From Marsupella aquatica (taxonomy: Eukaryota; Marchantiophyta), in contig OZ316896.1 of the NCBI GenBank assembly GCA_973895155.1, positions 15,624,001-15,688,000 on the forward strand: 64,000 nt of DNA, given 5' to 3'. The translations under genes and the position numbers were made by a program. A model generated the notes under the pieces. That model ran no database searches, was not told the origin of the DNA, and saw only the letters and a program-made list of their open reading frames with translations. This document shows, in pieces, positions 23,301 to 34,199 of this stretch. The stretch's first letter is position 1; the number at the start of each line of letters is the position of its first letter.

Positions 23301-26144
23301 AACTCGCGGGACTTTTGGAGGACCGCGAGGATATGCCAACATTTACCCGTCAATATCCTGACAGGTATTGATGCTTGATCTAATTTGGTCTTCTCTTTGC
23401 TGTGAGCAGTTGCCGAAGGACTGGTGATACATTTCCTCATTGGTTCTTCAGGCCTCCTTTATCTTCGTTCTGCTGTCCAGGCCCAGTCCAAACTTCTCCA
23501 GGTGAGATTGCTGCCTAATCTAATTGGCTGCTGTATGTACCGAACCCGCACAGATAATCAGTGAATGATGAAGGTCAACTCCCTTGGGATCCAGTGGATC
23601 AGAGAAAGATTGTCTGGAGGAAGTGATTGGCTCTCTGTGTTCTGGCTTTTGACTCTTTTCAAATCGATGTTGATAAGAGCAAGGGTCACCGAAAATTATC
23701 GCAACGTTATATGTTTCCAAGAAAAACTCCTAGATGTGCATTGGTATTACTTTGCAGTGTACTGACACAGAGTGTAGGCCCAGTGATGGTTTAAATGTAT
23801 GTCTTGCTGGCATTCTACCTATTTGATGATATTTGAGCTACAATTTTTTGCAGGCTATTTGTTTCCTTGCGCTTATCTGGATAATGCCAAAGATTCACAC
23901 GCTTAATATCTTTAAGGGTGTTGTTTCTGGAGGGGGCAAAGGTGTAAATCAAGACGCAACGTCAGGTTTTATCCGTCAATCTATATTGACATGTACAACA
24001 ATTATTGTACCTCTTGGCATTCTTTCATGGTTGCCAAACCTGAAGTCTAAGAAAAATCTTGTTTGGCGACTGGTCTCCATCGGAGTGGCGGTTACAAATT
24101 GTTTGATTGGCTGGCACTGGCTAGTGGCGGATCTTTCAAGTGGTGAACTTCTGAGCATCTCAGATACCTTGATACAGTTCACTCGACTGCAACTTCCTCG
24201 CATAGTATATGCAACAAGTGCCTTGCTCATTTTGACTGCTGGTATAGCAGGCAAGCGCTGCAAAAGAGGAATGGATGACAACAACGCTAACTACAGGGAT
24301 TCTGTGGGTATGGAGAGCACTTCTCTGCTTGCTGGAGCTAGTGGAACTGTTATACTTCTCTTGGGAAGAAAGGGACCTTTGCTAACACTGCTGGTTGTTC
24401 TAGAAGGTAGGTCCAATCTGTTTGAAAAACTGTTTTAGCATGAGGTTAATGTTCATGTCCTTTGCAATTATTTGTAGAGATCTTTCACGTTTTTATTCCG
24501 TTTCGGATGAAGAGGACAGTCGGAAGAATAATAGTGCCACTCGCTGCAGATATTCCGTTGTCCTCTAGGAGGTTTTTGGGATTGTTCAGTATCATTTGTA
24601 GCACATTCTGATCCCTTATGCCTTTTGGCTGTTGTACTTCCAGCATTTTCCATCCCGCCCACCTGTAGAACTAAATTGCAAAGCTTGGAACTATTGATCT
24701 AACCCCGTTGACTTTTGCAGTTTGGATCTTCTTGAATCTTCAAAGTATGACGTCGTCATCTGGAATAAAAATAAGAGAGAACTATAATCCTGAAGCTGAG
24801 GATGAAACAAAGATGAAGTCATGCTTTAGAGCAACAGTTGACTGGAGTTTAATTTCCGCACAACTTTTCTTCTGTACTGGACATAGGTCAGTGAGACGTT
24901 TTCTTCTCAGTTAATGAGATTCTTGTTAATTGGGGAGTTAATCTGTTAGGCGAGAGGGCAAGAGCTCTTTAACCGTTTTGCCTATACATATGATAGGCAG
25001 TCTGGCGTGATATCAGAGCAGCTTTATTCTGCTTAAGGAAGTCAAGGAGCCTGTCTGCTAGATACACCTTAAAAGATTAGCACAACTGTACGTTCTTGTG
25101 TTAGAAATCGCAAGAAACCAACCAGCGTTCGTTTAAACACTGCAATGATAAGTTTTATTGGCCTTGGTTGCTGCAGCTCTGCATTTGATGGGCTTCATTA
25201 CTCTGCAGCATTTATTGGGTGAGCATTACAAAACATCCCAACCAGAATATCTGAACGATGGAGCCCTTCGCGCTTAATTCTGAATATGTTTTGTCTGCAA
25301 GGTTCAATTTAAATGGCACAGCTACAAAATCTAATCTGGTTGCTGTGATTTGGCATGTTTCAGTTTTGATGATTTTGGATTCTTCCAACAGGGTGTGCTA
25401 CTTGCCACAGAGACATTTGGGGCGTCCCATTTTTTTCTTGTTATGGGGCTTCCCCTCCTTGCGTTAGGAATCTTTGGTTCTCCTCGTGGACAAGAATATA
25501 AAGAAAGAGCTGTCATCTTAGCCATCTCAAAGGTTATATTCTCAGACTGTGATCTTATTCTTGCACCTATTGATTGGATATCAAGGTTCACTGATACCCT
25601 GGTATATAAAGAGTGGATAGACTTAGAGTCATCATAGTTGCTGCACCATCAATTCACATCAAGTAGTGATCATGCTCTTTGCTCTGTTTGTTGACATTCA
25701 ACATTGCTGTCCAGGGTTACCTTTGGTTTAGCCTGCTGAAAGCTTTGGTCACGACGGTTACAACAGCAAGTGTTGGGATTCAGAGACGACACTTAATGGT
25801 CTTCCCTCATCACTCCTCGTTACTTTTTAAATCACTGGGCTTCACGTGTTTTAAGCTGCACCTTAGCTCAAGATTTAAGAGGGGCATGTCTTGAGTTCCA
25901 GTGAAGGTCTTCATTGGTCCCTTATCCTAGTTTCTGAGCTTAGCTGAGGTCGGGTTGACCTTCATCAATTGATATTTTCAGTGTATGAATGGAAACTAAG
26001 TTGATTGATATGCTGCAGGTTTGGGGTATCTTCGCTCCCAAATATGTGTTTGACGCTGTCGGGGTTCTACTTGTGGACGTCTTGATTATCTTATCGGCAT
26101 TACTTTACTTCAGTCGTCATGGAAGAACGCCGCAGAAAGGCTAA
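17332..26144 (+). CDS. PIGO: GPI ethanolamine phosphate transferase 3 (PIG-O), 20 exons
   Basis: Exons: 17332-17708, 18033-18070, 18592-18713, 18942-19031, 19275-19394, 19794-19877, 20258-20335, 20541-20666, 21181-21264, 21569-21607, 21723-21778, 22020-22167, 22393-23137, 23410-23501, 23854-24406, 24721-24886, 25177-25218, 25364-25532, 25715-25798, 26019-26144. They join in phase to 1112 residues. The ER enzyme moves ethanolamine phosphate from phosphatidylethanolamine to the third mannose of the GPI anchor, which the transamidase needs. The alkaline-phosphatase-type site is complete: IIDALRFD (D123), [10 protein letters not shown] (Thr nucleophile about 172-174), [10 protein letters not shown] (D278, H279, H282) and [16 protein letters not shown] (D329, H330). 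One N-terminal membrane segment (about 15-35) precedes the luminal catalytic domain; multiple hydrophobic segments follow from about residue 470. Intron 13 needs a weak GC donor at 23138. An alternative start is Met6 (17347). Confidence 0.95.
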
Positions 26145-26221
26145 GAAAGCAGCAACGTTAACTCCCAAGTAGGGTTTTCTTTAGTCTAAAGCGACGGCAA
26201 CATTAGTGTTTTCTCAGTGAA

Positions 26222-26413
26222 GGGCATTCCATGAAGCATTTGCGGAAAAAGGTAATTGGAGAACTTCGGCCGCGCAGGCCGCCTGCGGTCAAGTCCAGCT
26301 TCAGACCCTTTGGCTCATCTGGACCAAGGCATGTCACGCCGATAAAGTTGCAGATATTGATGTCGTGCGGCCCTCTGAAGTCCCAATTTCTCAGGTACCC
26401 AAGTGGATCCACA
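26222..26413 (-). pseudogene. Inverted fragment of LRR gene exon 1
   Basis: The minus strand matches 47727-47902 of the BIR-like gene at roughly 95%, with a 3-base deletion in the block encoding RGRISSP. It keeps DPLGYLRNWDF and ICNFIGVTC but has no start codon, signal peptide or downstream exon. It lies 80 bp after the PIGO stop, tail to tail with it. It is a gene shard, not a gene. Confidence 0.9.
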
Positions 26414-26490
26414 AAAGCGAATTTGCGAAGCTTTCCTTGAACTGGTTCTTTACATGGAATCTGGTGAATCCAACACGAATGCCATATAAA

Positions 26491-26643
26491 GAACCAGTTC
26501 TAGGCACATAAAGAACTAGTAAAGGATGCTATGGCCGAAGGTAAGGGATAGAAATGTCGAGGACTGAGAACCAGTTCTAGGCATATAAAGAACCAGTAAG
26601 GATGCTATGGCCGAAGGTAGCGGACATAAATGTCGAGGACTGA
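26491..26643 (+). repeat. 77-bp tandem duplication with inverted flank
   Basis: Units begin at 26491 and 26568 (GAACCAGTTCTAGGCA) and share GGATGCTATGGCCGAAGGTA and AATGTCGAGGACTGAG. Just upstream (about 26439) GAACTGGTTCTTTA is the inverted form of TAAAGAACCAGTTC, so this may be an end of a fold-back element. Confidence 0.75.
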
Positions 26644-27505
26644 GACCCCACTAATACTTTTAGTAACTTTTATGAGTCACTCGTGTTCAGTATCTCTTGT
26701 TCTTGACCAAATGTTGACAAGCGACAGAGAAAAATGTCTAAAGACACAACTATAGCTTCAAATGCCTGTCGTGTGTGAAAAATTTCTGAAACACTTAAAT
26801 GGGTCAAAGTGCTGCCAAACAGCTTACTGCCAAAATCTTTTCTAATTAATCGTGGTGTCTCCAATTACTGTAGTTGGTGATGCAGCAAGTCTCCGGCTGG
26901 CATTCTCTCGTAACCTGGGAACTGTCCTTCCTCTAACCTGGGAACTGTCCTTCCCACATGGGCTCGGGAACTGCGATTCCTCACACAATGAACATTTACG
27001 TGAGACTTTCTTCACCTTCACACCCAATCCAGTATGTGAACACAAAATCAATGCTACTGAGCAAGTCACATCCTATGGGGCATGACGCGTTTGTGAAAAT
27101 CTCACTTTCTCCCTCGTAATTTTTGCCGGGCAAATGCAACAGAGCTATGAAGGTACTCATCAAACTGTGTCGTCGTGCAGTGGTACTCACTGAAGTTCCA
27201 ACATCAACGGGCTTCAAATTGAGAGAGTTATTCTCATCCTCCACCTCAGCTTGTTAGAAGAGGATGACATCCTCGTGTACACTCCCTCTGTTCACTTTCG
27301 CTCTTCTCTTGAAGCTGTATACTCTAATACTTGATTGAACCTGGTGGATTTTTGTCAATTCTACAACAGACTGCAGAATGGTTTTGGTAATAAGCCTCAG
27401 CACACAACTGCTCGCATTTGTGACCAGGCAAGTCCTAGTTTTTTTCAACTGTCAATAGGGCATGAATGAAACACCACTTTTGGGTGGGGTGAATGTTTAA
27501 AAATC
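26644..27505. other. Intergenic, nothing recognisable
   Basis: Short frames exist on both strands but none has splice support or a recognisable motif. A local CTGGGAACTGTCCTTCC duplication lies near 26915-26955. Confidence 0.45.
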
Positions 27506-27509
27506 TTTT

Positions 27510-27580
27510 GGAGCTGACAGGATTTGAATCCGCAACCTCCCCAGCCGTAATGAGCTGCGCTACTATCGAGCATGCAGCTA
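27510..27580 (-). other. tRNA-like pol III promoter, SINE head candidate
   Basis: On the minus strand a D-arm/A-box-like TAGCGCAGC (27554-27562) is followed by a perfect B-box type GGATTCAAATCC (27520-27531). The spacing is too short for an anticodon arm and the acceptor halves do not pair, so it is not a working tRNA. A decayed SINE or tRNA relic fits best. Confidence 0.4.
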
Positions 27581-27707
27581 GCTGATGGTGACTCTCACTA
27601 GCTACTTATCCTAAAATTTGGACCTGGCATAGTTGGGCAGCATTCACGGGCTAATTAATGCGATTAGCATGAATGAGCCTTGAGGTGAGCTTTTGTCCTT
27701 AATAGCA

Positions 27708-27825
27708 TGTATGGAACAACAATCTTCTTCTTTAGGCTAGGGTTTCTCCTGACCAAGACTGAGCTCTCCGAGTTCAACAACTGCTCTGATATAGCTTATT
27801 GCCCATCTTCCTGTTTTGAACACCA
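27708..27825 (+). pseudogene. Fragment of PIGO exon 1
   Basis: Matches PIGO 17399-17514 with scattered substitutions; shared blocks include TTTCTCCTGACCA, GAGCTCTCCGAGTTCA, TGCTCTGATATAGCT and TCCTGTTTTGAAC. Similarity ends in the middle of the exon on both sides. It is in the same orientation as PIGO. Confidence 0.88.
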
Positions 27826-28299
27826 TACACCAATCCAGTTCTCCCCTTGAACTTTGGGTTTGAACCTCACTCAAGAAGTGGACTAGACATTGAGTTTATT
27901 ACTAACTGACTCTTGACATAAGCTTTATTATGGCTCTCTAGCACTTTACAAGATATATGTCTCCCTCAAGTTTTCCCAACCATCATATTTTCAAATGTGA
28001 TCTGCAAAAGTGGAGGGTGAGCTTAGTTTATATTTTGGGGTATCACATGCGATCCTAGCTCAATATTATACAACTATAAAGAAAATATTCTAAAAATATT
28101 CTCTATTTTCAATATTATTTATTAATTTTACTTTTAAAAAATATTAGAGAATATTCTATAGATATGAGTTTATAATATATATTCTTTTATCTTCTATGTT
28201 TTTTTAAAACATAGCTAATTTTTACCAAAAATATATATTTTGGATTGCATGTGGTTCCTACGATCCGGGCCTACGATTTCTTATGGTCGACCCTTCAAG

Positions 28300-28425
28300 C
28301 TGCAAAATTAGGTTGCCTTTGACTATATCTGGTGCTCCAAAAGCGTGGCCAATGTCAATGAAGGTAGGTAGACAACCAGTTGTCAGACCCTCCACTCCCC
28401 AATAGCAAAATGAAGTACTTTGGTC
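28300..28425 (-). pseudogene. Inverted copy of PIGO exon 4 with flanking intron 3
   Basis: The minus strand at 28389-28300 is a 90-base copy of PIGO exon 4 (18942-19031) with about 8 differences, encoding a version of [17 protein letters not shown] with Cys for one Gly. The match goes on into intron 3 (ATTGGGGAGT block, about 28390-28410), where the acceptor AG is altered. It ends at the other exon border. Retained intron means DNA-level copying. Confidence 0.9.
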
Positions 28426-28640
28426 ACTTGGCCAGGTGATTAGCCTAGGATCTAGATGTTGCCGGTTCAATACCCCCCCCCCCTTTTCACATGCAGCTTG
28501 TGGAGCATATGTGTGTGTATGGATTGGGTGTAGTGGTGGGAGTCACTCTCTCTCCTCAGCCCTTGTGGGGCCCCTGGCTGGTCTGCTTTGGGGTTGTAGT
28601 TCAACCTCTCTCTCCCCCTAGTGTGGGTTGGCTTGTTGGA
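28426..28640 (+). mobile_element. SINE-like element (tRNA-derived head)
   Basis: The head has an A-box-like TTGGCCAGGTGATTAGCC and a B-box-like GGTTCAATACC (28464-28473), followed by a C tract and a body with TGCAGCTTGTGGAGCATATG and CTCTCTCTCC blocks, ending near GGCTTGTTGG. The layout resembles the plant Au SINE type. It abuts the PIGO exon 4 fragment. Confidence 0.5.
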
Positions 28641-28877
28641 TCCCTGCCTACAAAGCTGCATGCTCCAAAGTTGATAGTGTATCCTCGATTGGATGTGTCA
28701 GCTTTTGGTTTCAATGCAAAAACAAGATCCAGCAAGTTTCTATTAGCTCAGTGTTTGGATGCATGCGTTCCTATCCAACAGACTATCCAGAGTGCTCTAG
28801 TTTGAAGGGACTCAATCTTGACAATAAATGGCTAAAAGTATTTACACTGATTTTAGATGCTACTCAACACCTGGGGT

Positions 28878-28896
28878 GGGGGGGGGGGGGGGGGGG
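28878..28896 (+). repeat. Poly-G tract, 19 G
   Basis: An uninterrupted run of about 19 G. A second run of 18 G lies at 32170-32187. Such tracts are prone to slippage and assembly error and can form G-quadruplexes. Confidence 0.85.
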
Positions 28897-28899
28897 TCT

Positions 28900-29270
28900 T
28901 ATTTCTACAAAAATGGCATATCACATTTGATGAAGCATATGGTTATTTAATTTTTTCTAAAGATTACTTTTTGTAAAATAATATTATAATCCTTGAGATT
29001 CAATTTTGATACTTTTAAGTAGAACAGATTATTTTTAACCTATATCTGGAATATTTTAGGAAAATTCCAATCCAATTTATAAAGAAACCTTTTTCTTAAT
29101 TTCTGGTGTTTTGGAGCCTTAAAAAAGTTGCACAGGATGAGGGGCTGGCATGTAGTAAGACTTACCCCCAACTAAGCTCAGGACCTCCTTCAATCTCAAA
29201 AGTGAAGCATCCATCTAAAAGCAATCGGTCACTTTTTCTTTGTAAAGTGGTTATGACGAGTGTCGCGCAG
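28900..29270. other. AT-rich, nothing recognisable
   Basis: No coding frame or repeat that I recognise. Confidence 0.5.
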
Positions 29271-29719
29271 GTATACTATCACGGCAAGGTATAGCATCCA
29301 GGTAAAGATAAGGTATTGCAAAGCCTTATCCGACAGGTGTTGAATTTTGCTATACCTTTTGTAATACCTTAACTGGTAGGTATCGGCCCTTCCTATACCT
29401 TGTGTAATACCTTACATAGCAGGTGTAGATTTTGCTATTTTATTGATACCTGTTCCTCCCAATCATGCATAGAGGGAGGTATAGGCCAGGTATTGATTTA
29501 TGAAAAAAAATACTTACAATAGGTATAAGGGTTTGGGGACAGAGTAGGGGAGGCGCCTCTCTCTATCACAATAAGACAAATACTCATATTGTATAGTTGT
29601 AAGGGTTTGAGAAGGGGTAGGGGAGGTGCCTCCCTCCCTGGGCCAGTTTGGAAATGTACAAAAGAGCACATCCATGCCAGCTCTCAATGTTCACAGCGCA
29701 ACATAGCGTTACTAGCTCA

Positions 29720-30410
29720 ATACTTGTGCGTTGCACAAAAGAAGTCGTGTCGGTTAAGATGTTGTTGAAAAAAAAAAGATGTCGTGTTGGCCAAGAGGTC
29801 GTTGAAAAAAAAGTTGTCATGTCGGCCAAGATGTCGTTGAAAAAAAGATATCGTCTCAGCAAAGACATCATCGAGGGAAAAGATGCCGTGTCGGCCAAGA
29901 CATTGTTGAGGGAAAATACCCGTGCATTGCACAAAAAATGTCGTTAAGAAAAAAGATGTTGTGTCGCCCAAAATGTCATTAAAATAAAGATATCATAGCG
30001 CCCAAGATATTGTTAAGAAAACAGATGTTGTGGCGTCCAAGATGTAGTGTCTCCCAAGATGTTGCTAAGAGGAAAGTGTTGTGGCGCCCAAAATGCCCAA
30101 AATGCTCTTAACAGAATTATATGTTGTGTTTCCCAAGAATGATGTTCTTATGTGAAAGATGTCATGAAATAAAACTATGTTGTTAAGAAAAAGAAGTCAT
30201 TTTGCCAAAGATGGCATGTTGCCCAAAAGGTCATCAAGTAAAAAATTGTGTCAAGTAAGTAGATGTCATGCCGGCAATGATGTCGTTATGCCAAAAATGT
30301 CGTTAAGTATTAAGATGTTGTTAAGTACAAAATGGTCAATAGATAAAGTATGTCATTACTCAAAGATGTTGTGAAGTAAAAGATGTTGTTAAGTACATCT
30401 CGGGCCTGAT
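29720..30410 (+). repeat. Minisatellite, about 36-bp period, AAGATGTCGT type
   Basis: Many degenerate units follow the pattern AAGATGTCGTGTYGGCCAAG with GTCGTTGARAAAA. The period shows as repeated peptides in both strands (for example FFFND-LADT on the minus strand), which is why long but meaningless frames appear. GTGC(A/G)TTGCACAAA occurs near 29726 and 29922 at sub-array starts. Confidence 0.8.
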
Positions 30411-30411
30411 A

Positions 30412-30840
30412 CCTGTGCATTGCACAAATGATGCATGTTGAGGTGAGAAAATATATCAAGGTGAGAAAAGATGTCGATAAGAGAAAAACATTTCGAGCTC
30501 AGAAAAATATGTCAAGGAGAGAAAAGATGGTAAGGTGAGAAAAAGATGTCACATTAGAGAAGAACATTCTGAGGTGAGAAAAATATGTCAAGGAGAGAAA
30601 AGATGGCGAGATGAGAAAAAGATGACAGGATGAAAAAAATGTTGAGGGTGAAGAAAGATGTTGTGGTGAGATAAAGATGGCCAGGTGAGAAAAATATGGC
30701 AAAATTAGACAAATATAATATATATGTCAATGTGAGAAAAGATCTCAAGGTGAGGAGAATATGTCAAGATGAGCAAAGATCTTGAGGTGAGAAGATATTA
30801 ATATGAAGAAAAGATGTCAAGATGAGAAAACATTTTATCT
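30412..30840 (+). repeat. Minisatellite, about 18-20-bp period, AGGTGAGAAAAGATGTC type
   Basis: A second array of AGGTGAGAAAA-GATGTCA units follows another GTGCATTGCACAAA motif (30412). It shares the GATGTC core with the preceding array, so both probably grew from one seed. Confidence 0.8.
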
Positions 30841-31107
30841 ATATTTTATTTATATTTGAAATTATTTCAAAAAAATTAGAATTATTTGTATATGAATAAA
30901 TTTAATTTAATTTTGATTAAATTTTTTCATTGTGGCAGGTATGGGAAAGTTAAAGGGTAGCTTGGGCAGGAACTTATTTTTAGAAGGGGTGTATGGATAG
31001 ATGTTACAATGTGGAGAAAATTATGTTTTGATGAACATTGAAGATTGATTGTCACTTTTTTAGTTTGTAAAGGGACAGGATCAGGATTATAGTGGTAAAG
31101 GGAGGTC

Positions 31108-31690
31108 TCCTTGATACTCTTGCATTGCTAGAGACCCTCCTTATTTTCTTTGTACTATTCAATTCATTTTTTGCTTGGAAACATTGCTCTCCATTTTCAT
31201 TCACAAAGGAAATCATTCTTTCATGTTTTTCATTTTTGGGATATTGCAAATTTGAATGACTACTATAAAAAAAGTAAAATTGTACTATAGCTTTTGACAT
31301 TGTCCTTGTCATCTAACCTATTGTGTTTAATTACTATCATTATTATATTTTGCAATATTGTAATACTTGCAATAATACATAATATCATATATATTATGTA
31401 TTTTTATATTTCATGTGTATGGGTTAGGAACCTCCTTGATACTCATGCATGTACATTCCCTCTCTTGTTTGTGTGCTCGAGCATTGGCTCTCTCCTTTTG
31501 TGTCTCCCATTTGATTTCCTTCTTGTTTGGAATGCATTCATTACTTTTTTGGCGCACACTAAATTTAATATAACCTTTATTCCTTCTCTTTGACATGATT
31601 AATATTTTTTGGACACTGCAAATTTGAATGACTACCACTTCATAAAAGAGCGCAACCTTGTATTATAGTTTAGGATATGCAATTTAAAGG
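31108..31690 (+). repeat. Diverged direct duplication, two blocks
   Basis: Blocks at about 31108-31310 and 31430-31690 both start CTCCTTGATACTC-TGCAT and end GCAAATTTGAATGACTAC, with similar spacing of a GCTCTC and a TTGGAA word between. They are old copies inside the 29.3-32.0 kb element. Confidence 0.6.
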
Positions 31691-31998
31691 TGACTTTGAT
31701 ATTTTTAATAACATATTTGAGTTTGTGTTCAAAGTTTGCTATTATGAGTCTCAATTTTCTATACCTTTACCTATACCCTTACTATCCAGGTATAGCTCGC
31801 ACTAAACTCTATACATAAATCGGATCTATGATCTGAGAATTTGTTTTTTAATATACCTCTATATTTTGAATTTTTTTGGGGGGGGACCTTATATACCAGT
31901 CCAATGCCTTACCTTGCCAGCTACGGATGTCCATTATACCTTTACCTGGATGGTGTAAGGAAAACCCTATAACCGCCCAACACAGGTTATGAGTTTAC

Positions 31999-32060
31999 CC
32001 AGTCCATAGGGATGGGCAAGACAAACCCCTGGGTCCATCTGAGCTTTATGTTCTCTTGAG
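31999..32060 (+). repeat. Copy of the dispersed CCATGGGGATGGGC repeat
   Basis: CAGTCCATAGGGATGGGCAA followed by ACAAACCCCTGGGTCCATC and GAGCTTTATG; matches 59918-59985 closely. It lies immediately right of the 29.3-31.96 kb element. Confidence 0.65.
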
Positions 32061-32189
32061 ATGCCTCTCCTATTTAAATTGGTTTAGTATAGCTCTCCTA
32101 TTTTGTAAAGAATTGTTGGTTCTCCTCTAGCTAGATCTTCAAGTAGCTACAGTAGTGGGGTGTGTTGCTGGGGGGGGGGGGGGGGGGAC

Positions 32190-33335
32190 TAGCACCAGGA
32201 TACCCAACCCTGGTGCCTATCCCACCTACATATAAACCAGTGATCAGCTCTGACACAGGCCAGATCTTCACCTTTGATTAATTTATTTATGCTGTAGTGT
32301 AGGTTGTGACAAGAAATGAAAAGGACAACCACCAATGGTAACACACTTTTTTCTTTTTGTTTTGGGAATGGGGACCGAAAAGACCCATGCATGCCAACAC
32401 ACTTTATGGGCACATTATTACGTAATCTATGGCTAAACTTTGTCCAGGAAGTCAGAACACTTTACAAGCAGAGATCTCCCTCTTCGATTGAATCCTCTAT
32501 TATATGTTGCACTAACATCTTGTCTTCAGGTCGATTTTTCATATTCTTAGCAAAATGCATGTCAAGCAGGCATTATTTTTCGCACCCTTGTTACATGAGA
32601 AAATAATTGCACTTCATAAAGTCATTGTCAGCGTGCATCCAGGTAGCCACTAATATATTTCTTCGAATTTCTTCAAAGTCTCATTCATTATTAAAGGTAG
32701 CCTAACTGCCTAAGAGATACCACCCCTGGCTACTGATTTCTTTTAAACTTTAGAGCTATTTGTTTCCTTTGAATGGCATCATTCAATGTTTCTGTGGGTC
32801 AGCTGGGTGACTTGTGAAAGGTTATCTACCGCTATACTGTACATTCTTTAGAATATTTAAATGATAGGATAGTTTCCAACAAGGGCACATTCCCATCATA
32901 TCCCATCAATACATAATTAAGTCGGTCAGTCTGTAGGAACTTTCTGGTCCCCTTACGTTATGGATCCTCCCCCTACTGTAGTCACTTTTCCCCCAAAAAA
33001 AGGTCTCTTTTGAGAGATTGGTACTAAAGTCATATCCATACAAAGCAGTCATGTTCTTTCACAAAAAAATTATAAAACTTCCATTAAACCCAATTGATCG
33101 AACCCAGCACTTATTTGTGGGTGATGGGCCAAAATAAAATTAGGCAGAGGACCCAGGACTCTAGAGTTTCTCCCTCAATTATGTCATTCTTTCTGTTGCT
33201 CAACTTGCTTCAAGTATATATACTACATAATGTCTCTTCCATTCAAAGTTTCAAGATAGTAATTTTCATCCTAACTTTCCCAACAACACTGAAAGAGCTT
33301 CTAGAATTGCAGAGGTTCAGTTAGGTATGTAATGC
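32190..33335. other. Intergenic, nothing recognisable
   Basis: AT-rich DNA after the 18-G tract at 32170-32187. No supported gene. Confidence 0.5.
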
Positions 33336-33337
33336 TA

Positions 33338-33400
33338 TGACCATGTCTGAGTGGTTAAAGCTGTTTAGTAGAGACTGAAGGGTTATACCATTGCAATAGC
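33338..33400 (+). other. tRNA-Ser/Leu-like A box, possible SINE head
   Basis: TGTCTGAGTGGTTAAAG is close to the D-arm of class II tRNAs and is followed at a plausible distance by AGGGTTATACCATTG, a poor B box. No acceptor pairing is seen, so a SINE head or chance match is more likely than a tRNA gene. Confidence 0.25.
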
Positions 33401-33984
33401 ACTTTATTGTGCTCATACTTACATATCAGTTTTGGGAGTGGAGACTTAGAGGGAGACAAGAGGATTGTCATAGAGCAGTTTTTGAGCTTGGCAGGTTGTG
33501 GCGGGCAGAGGTATTGGATTGTGCATATTAATGATTGATATCTTCTCTCAATCATGGACATAGCCAAGACGGGGTGAATCCCATATCTCTGTGTCGGTGT
33601 TGACTGTATGTTGTACACTGGTTCCATATGACATTGTGTTGTGCAAAATTTCCCCGAAAAACAGGGGACCTCCATACATAGTGAGATCCCCAAGATGGCA
33701 GCAAGTTTTAGGGTGAGGCAACAAGTGTGGAAGGCAACCATGGGCATGAGCAAATCTTAAGCTAGCAGTCAGGCTAGTAACGGTCAGTATATAAGCAGGT
33801 TTGTAACTCCACTTCTAGCGGGCGACCAATCAACCAACATGCTCAATATATTTGTTAAGTTCAAACTGACAATTTCAACATAAAGTAAGTGAGTTTTGAT
33901 GTTTTGAAGTGAAATTGCCCTTCCGTAAATTAGTCGTGCAAGTGGCTGTAAAGTGTGGTGATAGAGGAATGTTCACCAAGTCAC

Positions 33985-34195
33985 TTGCAGATTAAATAAA
34001 TTTTTAATCTTCCTTGGAAAAATAAATTTTTAATCTTGTTTCCTCTTTTCAGGTTTTGGGTGTTTTCCTTTGCCCACTTATTGAGTTTGGTGTTTGTCCA
34101 CTTTGAAGCTCTTTTGCTTGTACTATAATTATTGTACTTTTTTTGGCCCTGTTTTGTAAATAACTTGAAGTACATTCATGTCACTTCTTTGATGA
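33985..34195 (+). repeat. LINE-3'-end-like dispersed repeat, copy 2
   Basis: Matches 14521-14745: TTTGCCCACTT, TTGAGTTTGGTGTTTGT, CACTTTGAAGCTC, TTGTACTTTTTTTGGCCC, then GAAGTACATTCA. A duplicated TAAATTTTTAATCTT lies at its left edge (about 33997-34036). Confidence 0.5.
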
Positions 34196-34199
34196 GATC

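Larger units (their letters stand above)
29276..31960. mobile_element. Repeat-built element with inverted subterminal motifs
   Basis: The left end has CATCCAGGTAAAG (29295-29307) and the right end its inverse CTTTACCTGGATG (31940-31952). Both ends are dense in AGGTAT/ATACCT words (29280-29480 and 31750-31965), which suggests long degenerate terminal inverted repeats. The interior is two minisatellites plus a duplicated block and has no transposase. A non-autonomous DNA transposon is likely but its family is unknown. Confidence 0.5.

Noticed and set aside
27510-27580. A functional tRNA gene
   Set aside because: A and B boxes are there but no anticodon arm fits between them and the acceptor ends do not pair.
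28258-28470. A 70-codon minus-strand protein with a PIGO-like stretch
   Set aside because: Only the 90 bases of copied exon 4 are PIGO-like; both sides are intron or unrelated DNA.
29584-29971. Repeat-protein genes (FFFND-LADT repeats)
   Set aside because: The 36-bp DNA period is a multiple of three, so all frames repeat; units are degenerate and there is no start or splice support.
29720-30840. CRISPR-like array
   Set aside because: Units are degenerate and directly adjacent, with no conserved repeat separated by unique spacers, and the genome is eukaryotic.
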